NCBI GenBank assembly: GCA_026394025.1
Contig: JAPKZC010000562.1
Location: 1-6,245, forward strand
DNA from: Candidatus Solibacter sp.
GTDB taxonomy: Bacteria; Acidobacteriota; Terriglobia; Bryobacterales; Bryobacteraceae
Direction of reading: 5' to 3'
DNA: 6,245 nt
The position numbers and the translations under genes were made by a program. Position 1 is the first letter of the stretch; every line of letters begins with the position of its first letter. Of the stretch, positions 1-6,245 are shown piece after piece. The notes below the pieces were generated by a model that worked only from the letters and a program-made list of their open reading frames with translations, was not told the DNA's origin and searched no databases.

Positions 1-28
1 TCTCCGCAAGCGATCCGGCGTCCTGCAT
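1..28 (-). CDS. possible start of a downstream gene, cut by the window edge
   Basis: An ATG at 28-26 opens a frame that runs without a stop to the edge, reading MQDAGSLAE. It lies 7 bases beyond the stop of the transketolase C-terminal subunit and on the same strand, so it could be the next gene of the operon. No Shine-Dalgarno sequence precedes it. Nine codons are too few to name a product, and the open frame could be chance. Confidence 0.25.
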
Positions 29-35
29 GGGCGGG

Positions 36-1001
36 CTAGCGCTTACGCCCCAGCGCCTTCCGGGCGGCGGAAGCGATATCGCGCGCCACCAGGCCGTATT
101 TCTCCAGCATCTCGTCGGGATGCCCGCTCTCCGCATAGCGGTCGTGAATGCCGACGAACTCCATGGCGCAGGGATGGGTTTCCGCGACCGCCTGGGCCAC
201 GCGCACGCCCAACCCGCCGTCCACGAGGTGTTCTTCGGCCACCACGATGGCCCCCGTTTCCGCCGCCGCGCGGCCGATGGCCTCGCGGTCCAGCGGCTTC
301 ACGGTGTGCATATCGATCACCCGGGCCGACACGCCCTCCGCTTCGAGGAGGTCCGCCGCCAGCAACGCCTGGGCCACCAGCAGCCCGTTGGCGATCAAAG
401 TGATGTCCTTGCCCGCGGCCACCTCGATGGATTTGCCGATCTCGAATTTCTGGTCCACCGCGTGCACTACCGGCGCCTTGGGCCGTCCGGTGCGAATGAA
501 CACCGGCCCATCGTAGGCCGCCGCGGCGCGCACCAACGCCTTGGTGGAGGTCTCGTCGGCCGGCGCCAGCACGACAAACCCGGCCAGCGAACAGGCCAAT
601 CCAATCTCCTCGACGCTCATCTGTGACGGCCCGTCTTCGCCGATCGAGATGCCGCTGTGGGTCCCCACCACTTTGAGGTTCGAGCGCCCGTAGGCCGCGC
701 CGATCCGCATCTGCTCGAAGGCTTTGTTGACGACGAACACGCTGAAGCTGGCGACAAATGGAATTTTCCCGGCCATGGCCAAGCCGGCTCCGACGCCAAC
801 CATGTTCGATTCGGCGATGCCGCAGGAGAAAAACCGGTCGGGGAATTCCTTGGCAAAATAGGTCGTCATGGTGGATTTCGAAAGATCTGCATCCACTACC
901 ACGACGTCCTTGTTCTCGCGCCCCAGTTCCACCAGCGCGCGCCCGAAGGCTTCGCGTGTGGCGGCGCCCAGCTTGATTTCAAATTTGGTTTTCGCAGGCA
1001 T
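36..1001 (-). CDS. transketolase, C-terminal subunit (split transketolase)
   Basis: This 321-residue protein is the C-terminal half of a two-subunit transketolase, which moves two-carbon ketol units between sugar phosphates in the cytosol using thiamine diphosphate. The pyrimidine-binding domain spans about residues 6-170. It includes CGIAESNMVGVGAGLA, in which Glu64 matches the glutamate that activates the cofactor in this family, and the loop THSGISIGEDGPSQMS (114-129). VFIRTGRPK (167-175) ends that domain. The C-terminal transketolase domain runs from about 185 to 310 and contains a VIDMHTVKPLD stretch (228-238). The length is normal for a split subunit. The start is the ATG at 1001-999, only 2 bases after the stop of the N-terminal subunit, with AGGAG at 1017-1013 inside the end of that gene. 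The two halves are therefore very likely co-translated and form one enzyme. A 1-deoxyxylulose-5-phosphate synthase is unlikely given the split layout and the partner gene. The exact substrate is not shown by the sequence. Confidence 0.94.
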   Translation of the reverse strand: MPAKTKFEIKLGAATREAFGRALVELGRENKDVVVVDADLSKSTMTTYFAKEFPDRFFSCGIAESNMVGVGAGLAMAGKIPFVASFSVFVVNKAFEQMRIGAAYGRSNLKVVGTHSGISIGEDGPSQMSVEEIGLACSLAGFVVLAPADETSTKALVRAAAAYDGPVFIRTGRPKAPVVHAVDQKFEIGKSIEVAAGKDITLIANGLLVAQALLAADLLEAEGVSARVIDMHTVKPLDREAIGRAAAETGAIVVAEEHLVDGGLGVRVAQAVAETHPCAMEFVGIHDRYAESGHPDEMLEKYGLVARDIASAARKALGRKR

Positions 1002-1003
1002 GG

Positions 1004-1825
1004 TTAGTTGAGCTCCTGTAGGGCCACCTTCAATTCATCTTGCGTGGGCGCCACGCCGTGGAACTTGGGGTTATTCTCCATGAACGATACGCCCTTCCCC
1101 TTGACGGTGTGCGCCACGATGCACGTCGGTTTGCCCTTGGTGGCGGCGGCCTCGGCCAGCGCGCCCTGGATAGCGGCGAAATCGTGCCCGTCGATGTCCA
1201 GCGTGTGCCACCCGAACTGCCGCCACTTCTCGGCTACGGGTGCAATCTCCATGATCTCGCTCACGAAACCATCCAGTTGGATGCGGTTGTAATCCACGAT
1301 GGCCACCAGGTTGTCCACTTTGTGAAACGCTGCCGACATGGCCGCTTCCCAGATCTGCCCTTCCTGGATCTCGCCGTCGCCCAGCATGACGAAGAAGCGC
1401 GAAGGCCGCGCGTCCAGCCGCGCCCCCAGCGCCATTCCGAGGCCGAGCGACAGCCCCTGCCCGAGCGAGCCCGTGGAGGCTTCCAGGCTGGGGATGAAGC
1501 GCATGTCGGGATGACCCTGGAACACGCTGCCGAATTGGCGCAGCGTATTCAGTTTGTCCTTTGGCGCATCGGCGTATCCGCGCTCCGCCATCACGCTGTA
1601 GAGCACCGGCGCGGCGTGCCCCTTCGACAAGATGAAGCGGTCGCGATCCGCCCACTTCGGGTTCGCCGGATCAATCCGCATGTGATTGAAATACAGTTCG
1701 ACTACCAGTTCGACCGCCGAAAGCGATCCACCGGGATGCCCCGATTTGGCGGCAGCGATCATCTCGACGATGTCACGCCGTACACGCTTGGCAATGGTTT
1801 GCAGTTCATCAATGGATTTGGCCAT
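1004..1825 (-). CDS. transketolase, N-terminal subunit (split transketolase)
   Basis: This 273-residue protein is the thiamine-diphosphate-binding N-terminal half of transketolase, the partner of the gene at 36-1001. Visible motifs in order are SGHPGGSLS (28-36, His30), LSKGHAAP (66-73, His70), GHPD (104-107), GSLGQGLSLGLGMA (119-132), the cofactor and metal motif GDGEIQEGQIWEA (149-161) with DYN at 178-180, and HTVKGKGVSFMENN (239-252) followed by FHG (256-258). All expected cofactor-binding features are present, so it should be active once joined to the C-terminal subunit. I chose the ATG at 1825-1823 because MAKSIDELQ is a typical beginning for this family. An in-frame ATG at 1846-1844 would add MLESYFL. 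Neither start has a strong Shine-Dalgarno sequence. The frame stays open further upstream into the sulfatase gene, but that part is not family-like. The gene begins 23 bases after the sulfatase stop, which suggests a shared transcript and possibly coupled translation. Confidence 0.93.
   Translation of the reverse strand: MAKSIDELQTIAKRVRRDIVEMIAAAKSGHPGGSLSAVELVVELYFNHMRIDPANPKWADRDRFILSKGHAAPVLYSVMAERGYADAPKDKLNTLRQFGSVFQGHPDMRFIPSLEASTGSLGQGLSLGLGMALGARLDARPSRFFVMLGDGEIQEGQIWEAAMSAAFHKVDNLVAIVDYNRIQLDGFVSEIMEIAPVAEKWRQFGWHTLDIDGHDFAAIQGALAEAAATKGKPTCIVAHTVKGKGVSFMENNPKFHGVAPTQDELKVALQELN
1013..1017 (-). promoter_or_regulatory. ribosome binding site of the transketolase C-terminal subunit
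   Basis: The minus strand reads AGGAG, followed by 11 bases and then the ATG at 1001-999. The site lies inside the last codons of the N-terminal subunit gene, as expected for tightly coupled subunits of one enzyme. The spacing is slightly long. Confidence 0.6.
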
Positions 1826-1848
1826 GAGAAAGTATGATTCTAGCATTC

Positions 1849-3330
1849 TTAACCCGGCGCGCCGCCGAACTGCTTGCGATAGAGTTCCACAAACGGGTTC
1901 TCGGCGGGCGGCGCCGCGTCTTCGTTCTCCAGGCACGGCAGAATATCCTGCCACCATTGGTCGTAGGCCGCGTCCATCTTCCGCACCACATCCGGGAAGT
2001 TCGCCAAAACGTCGGTCTTCTCTCCCGGGTCACTCTGCAGATCGTAGAGTTCCCATCCCTTGCCGGGACCGGGACTCACCATACTGAACCGGTTGTTGCG
2101 CACGCGGCACTTCGCGTACTTGGCTTCGGCTGCCTTCCCCTTGTCCCACCGGCCCACGTGCGTGAAGAGATTGCGGTCCGGCCATGCTGCTTGGCCATCC
2201 CTCAGCAGGGGCGCCAGACTGCGCCCATCCACCTGTAGCCCGGCCGGCATCTTCGCGCCGCCCAGTTCCGCCAGCGTAGGAAAAATGTCGATGTGCGCCG
2301 CCAGCCGGCTCACGTCCCCCGGTTTGAACGTGCCCTGCCAGCGGAAGAACGCCGGCACCCGCGTGCCACCCTGGTACGGCGTCCCTTTCATTCCGCGCAT
2401 TCCGGCATTGAACACCTTTACCCCGCCCGTGCCCCCGTTGTCGGTCATGAAGATCAACAGGGTGCCCCGCTCCAGATCCCAGTCCTTCAGCCGGTCCATC
2501 AGTTTTCCCACATTGTCATCAATGTTGGTCACCATGCCGAAGTAGGTCGCGGTAGCATCGTCGAGGCCCGCATCCCGATACATCCGCTTGTACTCCGGCG
2601 GGCAACTCAAGGGAGCGTGCGGCGCGTTGGTCGCGATTTGGGCGTAGAACGGCGAGCCAGCTCTGCGTTTGCGGTCGATCCACTGAATCCCACGGTCGAA
2701 GAACACATCCGTGCAGAAGCCCTCGGTCTTCTCGAAAATGCCGTTGTGCAAGATCGCCGGATTGAAGTAAGTGTTGCCAGGCGCATCGCCGCACGTCCCC
2801 GGATAATGCTGCCCGATGCCCCCGCAGCCATGGATGAACACCTCATCGAAGCCCCGGCGGTTGGGCTGATACGGCGCCGCGTCACCCAGGTGCCACTTGC
2901 CGAAGATCCCGGTGGTGTAGCCCGCGGACTTTAGCACCTGCGCCAGCGTCGTGGCCTTCAGGCTCATCCGCTCACGCTCATTGATGGTGTGCGTGACCCC
3001 GGACTTGAACTCGTGGCGACCCGTTAGCAGTGACGTTCTGGTGGGCGCGCAGGTCGGGCTCACGCGAAAATCGGTAAAGCGCACACTCTCGCCATGCAGA
3101 TGGTCCAGGTTCGGGGTCTTGACGATAGGATTCCCGAGGCACGCCAGATCGCCGTACCCCTGATCGTCCGTGAGGACGAACACGATGTTCGGCGGATTGG
3201 CCGCCGCCTGCGCAAGCGCCACAAACGGGGCCGCCGCCAATGCCCCACAGAATTCCCGCCGCCGCGTGGTTCGGCCGGGGTCCGAGCTCCGGCCGGAAGC
3301 ACAAGGCGGGGCCTTATGCCACTTCATCAT
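1849..3330 (-). CDS. exported arylsulfatase-type sulfatase (formylglycine-dependent, probable Tat substrate)
   Basis: This 493-residue type I sulfatase hydrolyses sulfate esters; its natural substrate is unknown. Residues 23-45 look like a twin-arginine signal: RRREFCGA followed by an alanine-rich hydrophobic stretch and a likely cut near AQAAA. The mature domain starts with NIVFVLTDDQGYGD, where Asp55 and Asp56 bind the metal ion. Cys94 in CAPTRTSLLTGR is the residue converted to formylglycine and fits the C-x-P-x-R signature. Further active-site features are GKWHLG (Lys145, His147), APHAP (His238), TDNGG (Asp297, Asn298) and KGTPYQGG (Lys315). The C-terminal part holds WELYDLQSDPGE (426-437) and a WW pair (459-460), common in arylsulfatase A-like bacterial enzymes. 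Length and key residues are normal. The start is either the ATG at 3330 or the next codon, an ATG at 3327; the second sits 8 bases from AGGAG and may be preferred. It overlaps the corrected end of the preceding sulfatase by ATGA. Activity would need a formylglycine-generating enzyme encoded elsewhere. Confidence 0.93.
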   Translation of the reverse strand: MMKWHKAPPCASGRSSDPGRTTRRREFCGALAAAPFVALAQAAANPPNIVFVLTDDQGYGDLACLGNPIVKTPNLDHLHGESVRFTDFRVSPTCAPTRTSLLTGRHEFKSGVTHTINERERMSLKATTLAQVLKSAGYTTGIFGKWHLGDAAPYQPNRRGFDEVFIHGCGGIGQHYPGTCGDAPGNTYFNPAILHNGIFEKTEGFCTDVFFDRGIQWIDRKRRAGSPFYAQIATNAPHAPLSCPPEYKRMYRDAGLDDATATYFGMVTNIDDNVGKLMDRLKDWDLERGTLLIFMTDNGGTGGVKVFNAGMRGMKGTPYQGGTRVPAFFRWQGTFKPGDVSRLAAHIDIFPTLAELGGAKMPAGLQVDGRSLAPLLRDGQAAWPDRNLFTHVGRWDKGKAAEAKYAKCRVRNNRFSMVSPGPGKGWELYDLQSDPGEKTDVLANFPDVVRKMDAAYDQWWQDILPCLENEDAAPPAENPFVELYRKQFGGAPG

Positions 3331-5259
3331 CCCAGCTCCTTCACCATCTTCTTGACGATGTTCCCGCCATACTTCTGCGCCCTGGCGTCCACCTTGTCAT
3401 CCACCACTTGCATCGCTTGGATGGCAGGCAATGCCGCTTTGGCCTTCGCCCCCAAGGAGTCCAATGCATTCAGGGCGAACAAAGACACGTAGGCGCCGTT
3501 GCGGTCCGCCGGCGCCAGCGCCAGCAGCAGCGCGAGCACGGCCGCAAGATCGCCCGCCTTCCTTTCCGTGACGGCCGAGCGCCTCCGCGGCGGTTATCCG
3601 GACGTATGGGGATTGGTCCGCCATGGCTTTCTTGAGAGCGCTCTCGGCCTGCCGGACCGCCTCCGCGCTGCGCATCAGGATGCCCATTGCGGACCAGTGG
3701 CGCACCGCGCTATCGCCATCACCCAGCCCCTGGATGAGTTTGGGCATCGCCTCCGGCTGCAACCCCGCCGCCAATTCCGCCGCGGCCATAATCCGTTCCA
3801 GCGGGTATTTCGCGGCGTCGTGTCCCGCCTGGTACGGCGAGGACGCGGCGCCGCGGCTGTGGATCTCCGCTTCGGGCAGGAATCCGACATCGCGCACTTC
3901 CACCGCCAGTTGCCGCTGTGCATCGCGCAGGCGGGCCAGAATCTCCCGGTGCGCGGCCGCTTGCGCCAGGTTGTTCACCTCATCGCGATCCTTCTCCAGA
4001 TCGAACAGTTCCTCCGCCGGCTTGGTCTGCCAGAAGCGCGATTGCGCCGCGTTCAATTTGCCTTCGTCGTACAGTTTCTTCCACACCCGCGTGGTGGGCG
4101 TCTCGAACATGTAGTCGATGTTCTGGCCGTAGATCTTGTGCGGCATGTAGTTGCGGATGTAGATGTAGCGCTTGTCGCGGACCGACCGCACCATGTCGTA
4201 ACGCTCATCCATGCGTCCGCGGAAACCGTAGTTGAATGGCCGCTCGGGCTTGCGTTCAGAACCGAGGAACGCCGTACCCTGGTAATAGTCAGGCGCCTTC
4301 AGCCCCGCCAGGCTGAGCATGGTGGGAGCCAGATCGACGAATCCCACCAGCCGGTCCGAACTGGTCCCCGGGCGGTATTCCGGCGCCGCCAGATGACGGA
4401 ACCTATCGGGGATGTGCGCCAGGATGGACACATTGAGTCCCGAGTTGTAGGGCCACCGCTTGCTGCGCGGCATGCCCGAACCGTGATCGCCGTAGAAGAA
4501 TACAATGGTGTCGTCAGCCAAGCCGTCCTTGGCCAGTTCGCCCAGAATGGCGCCCGCCTGGGTGTCCATGGTAGTGATGTTGTCGTAGGACTGCGCCCAA
4601 TCCTGGCGGACTTCCAGGGTATCGGGATGGTAGGCCGGGACACGCGCCTTGGCGGGGTCGTGAATCCACTGGTGGGGCCGGGTGCGGATCTGGCTTTCGT
4701 GGGTGATTTCCAGGTTGAAAACGGAGAAGAACGGCTGGCCCGCCGCACGCTGCCGCCAGTGTCCCTGTTTGCTGGACAGGTCCCAGACCTTGCCGGGCTG
4801 GGCGAGGTTGTAATCCTCTTTGGCGTTGTTGGTGCAGTAGTAGCCCGCCTCGCGCAGGTACTGCGGGAACAGCTTCATGGCAGCCGGCAGATTGACCATC
4901 GATCGCATGTGCTCGGCCCCGGTGGAGGGCGGATAGAGGCCGCTGATAATGGTGGTGCGGGCCGGCGCGCAGACCGGCGCATTCGACCACGCGTTGCGAT
5001 AGATGGTCCCGCGCGCCGCCAGCCGGTCCAGGTTCGGCGTCACCGAATACTCGTCGCCGCAACAGCGCAGTTGCGGACCAGTATCCTCGCAGGTGGTCCA
5101 GAGAACGTTGGGGCGCGCGGGCTGCGCCGCGTGCGCGGTGAGGCTCGCCGCCAGTCCGGTGGTAAATCCGCGCCCGTGGCGCTGGCAGCCGGGAGCGACC
5201 GCTTCGGTATAACTCCCGCGCTGGCTCCCTGAGGTACCAGTTGCCTCCCAGTTGAACAT
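3327..5259 (-). CDS. sulfamidase-like sulfatase with C-terminal HEAT-like repeats, frameshifted near its 3' end
   Basis: This is a second formylglycine-type sulfatase. Key features are NVLWTTCEDTGP (51-62, metal ligands Glu58 and Asp59 in place of the usual Asp-Asp), APVCAPARTTIISGLYP (94-110, Cys97 as the formylglycine site), HMRS (117-120), ITHES (185-189, His187), YGDHGSGMPRSKRWPYNSG (256-274, Asp258, His259) and a C-terminal EELFDLEKDRDEVNNLA. The CED and HMR motifs resemble heparan N-sulfatase (sulfamidase)-like bacterial sulfatases, so N- or O-sulfate on a glycan is a likely target. From about residue 486 a helical, HEAT-like repeat region follows. As given, the frame shifts near residue 567 and stops at 3397 (620 aa, with about 50 non-homologous residues at the end). 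Skipping one base around 3551-3563 restores a HEAT-like sequence that ends at 3327, giving 643 aa. The N-terminus is odd: no Shine-Dalgarno sequence precedes the ATG at 5259, and the only export-like segment is RGFTTGLAASLTAHA (30-44), placed late. No later in-frame start exists before the sulfatase domain. Confidence 0.88.
3336..3340 (-). promoter_or_regulatory. ribosome binding site of the Tat-type sulfatase
   Basis: The minus strand reads AGGAG, with 5 bases to the ATG at 3330 and 8 bases to the adjacent in-frame ATG at 3327. The spacing favours the second ATG. The site lies inside the last codons of the frame-corrected upstream sulfatase, which supports translational coupling of the two sulfatases. 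Confidence 0.6.
3548..3567 (-). other. frameshift site in the HEAT-like region of the first sulfatase
   Basis: Upstream of this point the sulfatase frame reads a HEAT-like segment ending in AAEALGRHGKE. Downstream, that frame becomes a Gly/Arg/Ala-rich stretch that does not look like protein. The neighbouring frame instead reads AGDLAAVLALLLALAPADR and continues to KKMVKELG with a stop at 3327. Dropping one base in the minus-strand run GGAAGGCGGGCG joins the two halves without a gap. The site contains no classic slippery heptamer. A sequencing or assembly error, or a recent mutation, is more likely than programmed frameshifting. Confidence 0.8.
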
Positions 5260-5328
5260 AAATTCGCTGGTGTGGCGTGCTCCCCGGCCGGCGATGCCGA
5301 GGCGCGATGGGCGAGTCTCAGGCGCCGG

Positions 5329-6108
5329 TTATCGGCGTGATTGGGCCGGCACGTTCGGGTCCGGGTCAGGCAGTGGGGCAGGGACGGAGCGGAGAGGCAG
5401 GCTTTGGGAGTGAAAGACAAACTCCCCGTCGGGACGACGGAGAGGGGGGAGTCCGGGCTGGCTTTCGGAAGGGGCGGGCTGCGTTTGCGGAGGGGGGCAA
5501 GCGGTTTCGTTTGGCTCGGGTTGAGCCTCCACGATGGGTTCGTTTGGCAACTCCTGGCGGAGGGCTTTGAGGCGGTCGAATTCCTCGACGGCGCGGCGAT
5601 AGAGGCGTTCGCTCTGGGCCTGATAGCGCAGGAAGAGGGACCAGCTATTGGATTCCTTGGAGAGGCGGTGGAAGCCATCGGCGAGGAGGAAGTTGCGGTT
5701 TTGGGCGCAGGTGGTCGGCATATCCTCGTTGACGAGTAGGGGGCTGATCCAGACAGTCGGCCGGCCATTACCCTCCATCGACTCATTGAGGGAGGTGGTA
5801 AACATGCCGATTTCGAGGCGCGCGGCGCGGAGGAGGGACTGCTGGGCGAGGGCAATGCGCTCAATGGCGAAAAGCTCCTGGGAATTGACGGGCTGGTAGC
5901 AGGCGATGAGGTCTTGCCTGAGGCGGGCGACGTCTTCGATGTCCTCGAGGCGGACGACAGCGAAGGTGGAGGCGGTGAAACCGTGCTTTCGGGAGTTCTG
6001 GGCGGATCGGGCTTTGCCTCCCGGGGAGCGGGGTCCGGTGGATTGGGCGGCATTGGCGCGATTGGCGGCGAGTCGTTTTTCGGAGACGGGTTTTTGGGAA
6101 CGTGGCAT
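5329..6108 (-). CDS. conserved hypothetical protein with an STGPR/KHG-type N-terminal motif
   Basis: I cannot assign a function to this 259-residue protein. The N-terminus is basic and carries EKRLAANRANAAQSTGPR, then GKARSAQNSRKHGF (31-44). From memory, this pattern recurs in many proteins of Acidobacteriota and Planctomycetota that have no known role. Residues about 54-105 (LEDIEDVARLRQDLIACYQ and after) and 150-185 look helical and charged and may form coiled coils. From about 188 to the end the chain is rich in Pro, Glu and Gln and probably disordered. There is no signal peptide or membrane segment, so it is likely cytoplasmic. The strongly basic, Asn/Arg-rich start could suit nucleic-acid contact, but this is a guess. 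The ATG at 6108-6106 is preceded by a good ribosome binding site. The gene lies 69 bases upstream of the first sulfatase on the same strand, and nothing ties it functionally to the sulfatases. A longer overlapping reading frame here (5040-6173) is Pro/Ser-rich and looks like a shadow. Confidence 0.8.
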   Translation of the reverse strand: MPRSQKPVSEKRLAANRANAAQSTGPRSPGGKARSAQNSRKHGFTASTFAVVRLEDIEDVARLRQDLIACYQPVNSQELFAIERIALAQQSLLRAARLEIGMFTTSLNESMEGNGRPTVWISPLLVNEDMPTTCAQNRNFLLADGFHRLSKESNSWSLFLRYQAQSERLYRRAVEEFDRLKALRQELPNEPIVEAQPEPNETACPPPQTQPAPSESQPGLPPLRRPDGEFVFHSQSLPLRSVPAPLPDPDPNVPAQSRR

Positions 6109-6112
6109 GGGG

Positions 6113-6119
6113 TCCTTCC
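6113..6119 (-). promoter_or_regulatory. ribosome binding site of the conserved hypothetical gene
   Basis: The minus strand reads GGAAGGA, then four C bases, then the ATG at 6108-6106. The match to the Shine-Dalgarno consensus is good and supports this start over the ATG at 6173 in another frame. Confidence 0.6.
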
Positions 6120-6198
6120 GCTTTGAGCTATAGCATGGGGAAGGGGTGGAGTCTGAAATAGGGGTAGGGTCAAGTGATGGGAAGGAAAGGAGATAATA

Positions 6199-6227
6199 TT
6201 TGTAGAGTATCAGTCACTGACTTGCAA
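6199..6227 (-). promoter_or_regulatory. weak candidate sigma-70-type promoter
   Basis: On the minus strand, TTGCAA (6227-6222) and TACAAA (6204-6199) are separated by 17 bases. Each matches the consensus at only 4 of 6 positions. An alternative -10, TATTAT (6198-6193), fits better but has no good -35 at a suitable distance. The surrounding stretch is the only AT-rich part of the window, which is the main reason to look here. It would drive the hypothetical gene and perhaps the genes after it. Confidence 0.25.
6210..6220. repeat. short palindrome TCAGTCACTGA
   Basis: The arms TCAGT and ACTGA are perfect inverted repeats around one central C. The palindrome lies inside the spacer of the weak promoter candidate, where an operator might sit. 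At 5 bases per arm it could easily be chance. Confidence 0.25.
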
Positions 6228-6245
6228 AACTCCAGCGAAAACACC

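Noticed and set aside
36..1825. Split transketolase as part of a sulfoquinovose (sulfo-transketolase) pathway because sulfatases are nearby
   Set aside because: Type I sulfatases cleave sulfate esters or N-sulfate and not the carbon-sulfur bond of sulfoquinovose. No sulfoquinovosidase, isomerase or sulfonate exporter is visible, and split transketolases are common in ordinary metabolism.
1826..1957. Longer N-terminus for the transketolase N-terminal subunit, starting at 1957
   Set aside because: The added residues are Arg-rich, overlap the sulfatase coding sequence, and do not resemble the start of split transketolases.
3548..3567. Programmed ribosomal frameshifting at the sulfatase shift site
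   Set aside because: The join needs a +1 shift and the site lacks a classic slippery heptamer or an obvious stop codon that would pause the ribosome. Error or mutation is simpler.
3499..5232. Long open frame of 577 codons on the plus strand, antisense to the first sulfatase
   Set aside because: It is the exact antisense of a gene with clear sulfatase motifs, is rich in Arg, His and Val as expected for antisense of high-GC coding DNA, and shows no recognisable domain.
5260..5328. Possible terminator hairpin between the hypothetical gene and the first sulfatase (CCGGCG at 5288-5293 with CGCCGG at 5323-5328)
   Set aside because: The arms are only 6 bases with a loop of 29 bases and no T run follows, so it does not fit an intrinsic terminator.
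5040..6173. Open frame of 377 codons on the minus strand across the hypothetical gene and the sulfatase start
   Set aside because: The translation is Pro/Ser-rich and low in complexity, overlaps two better-supported genes in another frame, and has no ribosome binding site as good as the one at 6113-6119.

Overview
The window is GC-rich and almost fully coding on the minus strand. Several traits suggest an Acidobacteriota soil bacterium of the Solibacter/Bryobacter kind: high GC, two exported formylglycine-type sulfatases, a split transketolase, and a protein whose N-terminal motif (NRANAAQSTGPR...GKARSAQNSRKHG) I remember as common in that group. This assignment comes from protein character and memory, not from a search. 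Planctomycetota or Verrucomicrobiota remain possible.

All genes read right to left. At the right edge (6109-6245) is a non-coding leader with only weak promoter-like signals. It precedes a 259-aa protein of unknown function (5329-6108). After 69 bases begins a block of four closely packed genes. The first is a sulfamidase-like sulfatase with a C-terminal HEAT-like repeat region (3327-5259), interrupted near its 3' end by an apparent one-base frameshift. The second is a Tat-type arylsulfatase (1849-3330). The third and fourth are the N-terminal (1004-1825) and C-terminal (36-1001) halves of a two-subunit transketolase. A possible start of a further gene lies at the left edge (1-28).

The four genes look like one transcription unit. 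Once the frameshift is corrected, the two sulfatases share an ATGA stop/start overlap. The second sulfatase and the transketolase N half are 23 bases apart, and the two transketolase halves are 2 bases apart. A reasonable reading is that exported sulfatases strip sulfate esters (or N-sulfate) from a sulfated glycan, while the cytosolic transketolase feeds released sugars into the pentose phosphate pathway. No transporter, glycosidase, sulfatase-maturing enzyme or regulator is visible here, so this link is inference.

No RNA gene, insertion sequence, CRISPR array or convincing terminator was seen. I found no clearly new system. The points most worth checking are the frameshift in the first sulfatase, its HEAT-repeat tail, its poorly formed N-terminus, and the pairing of sulfatases with transketolase.
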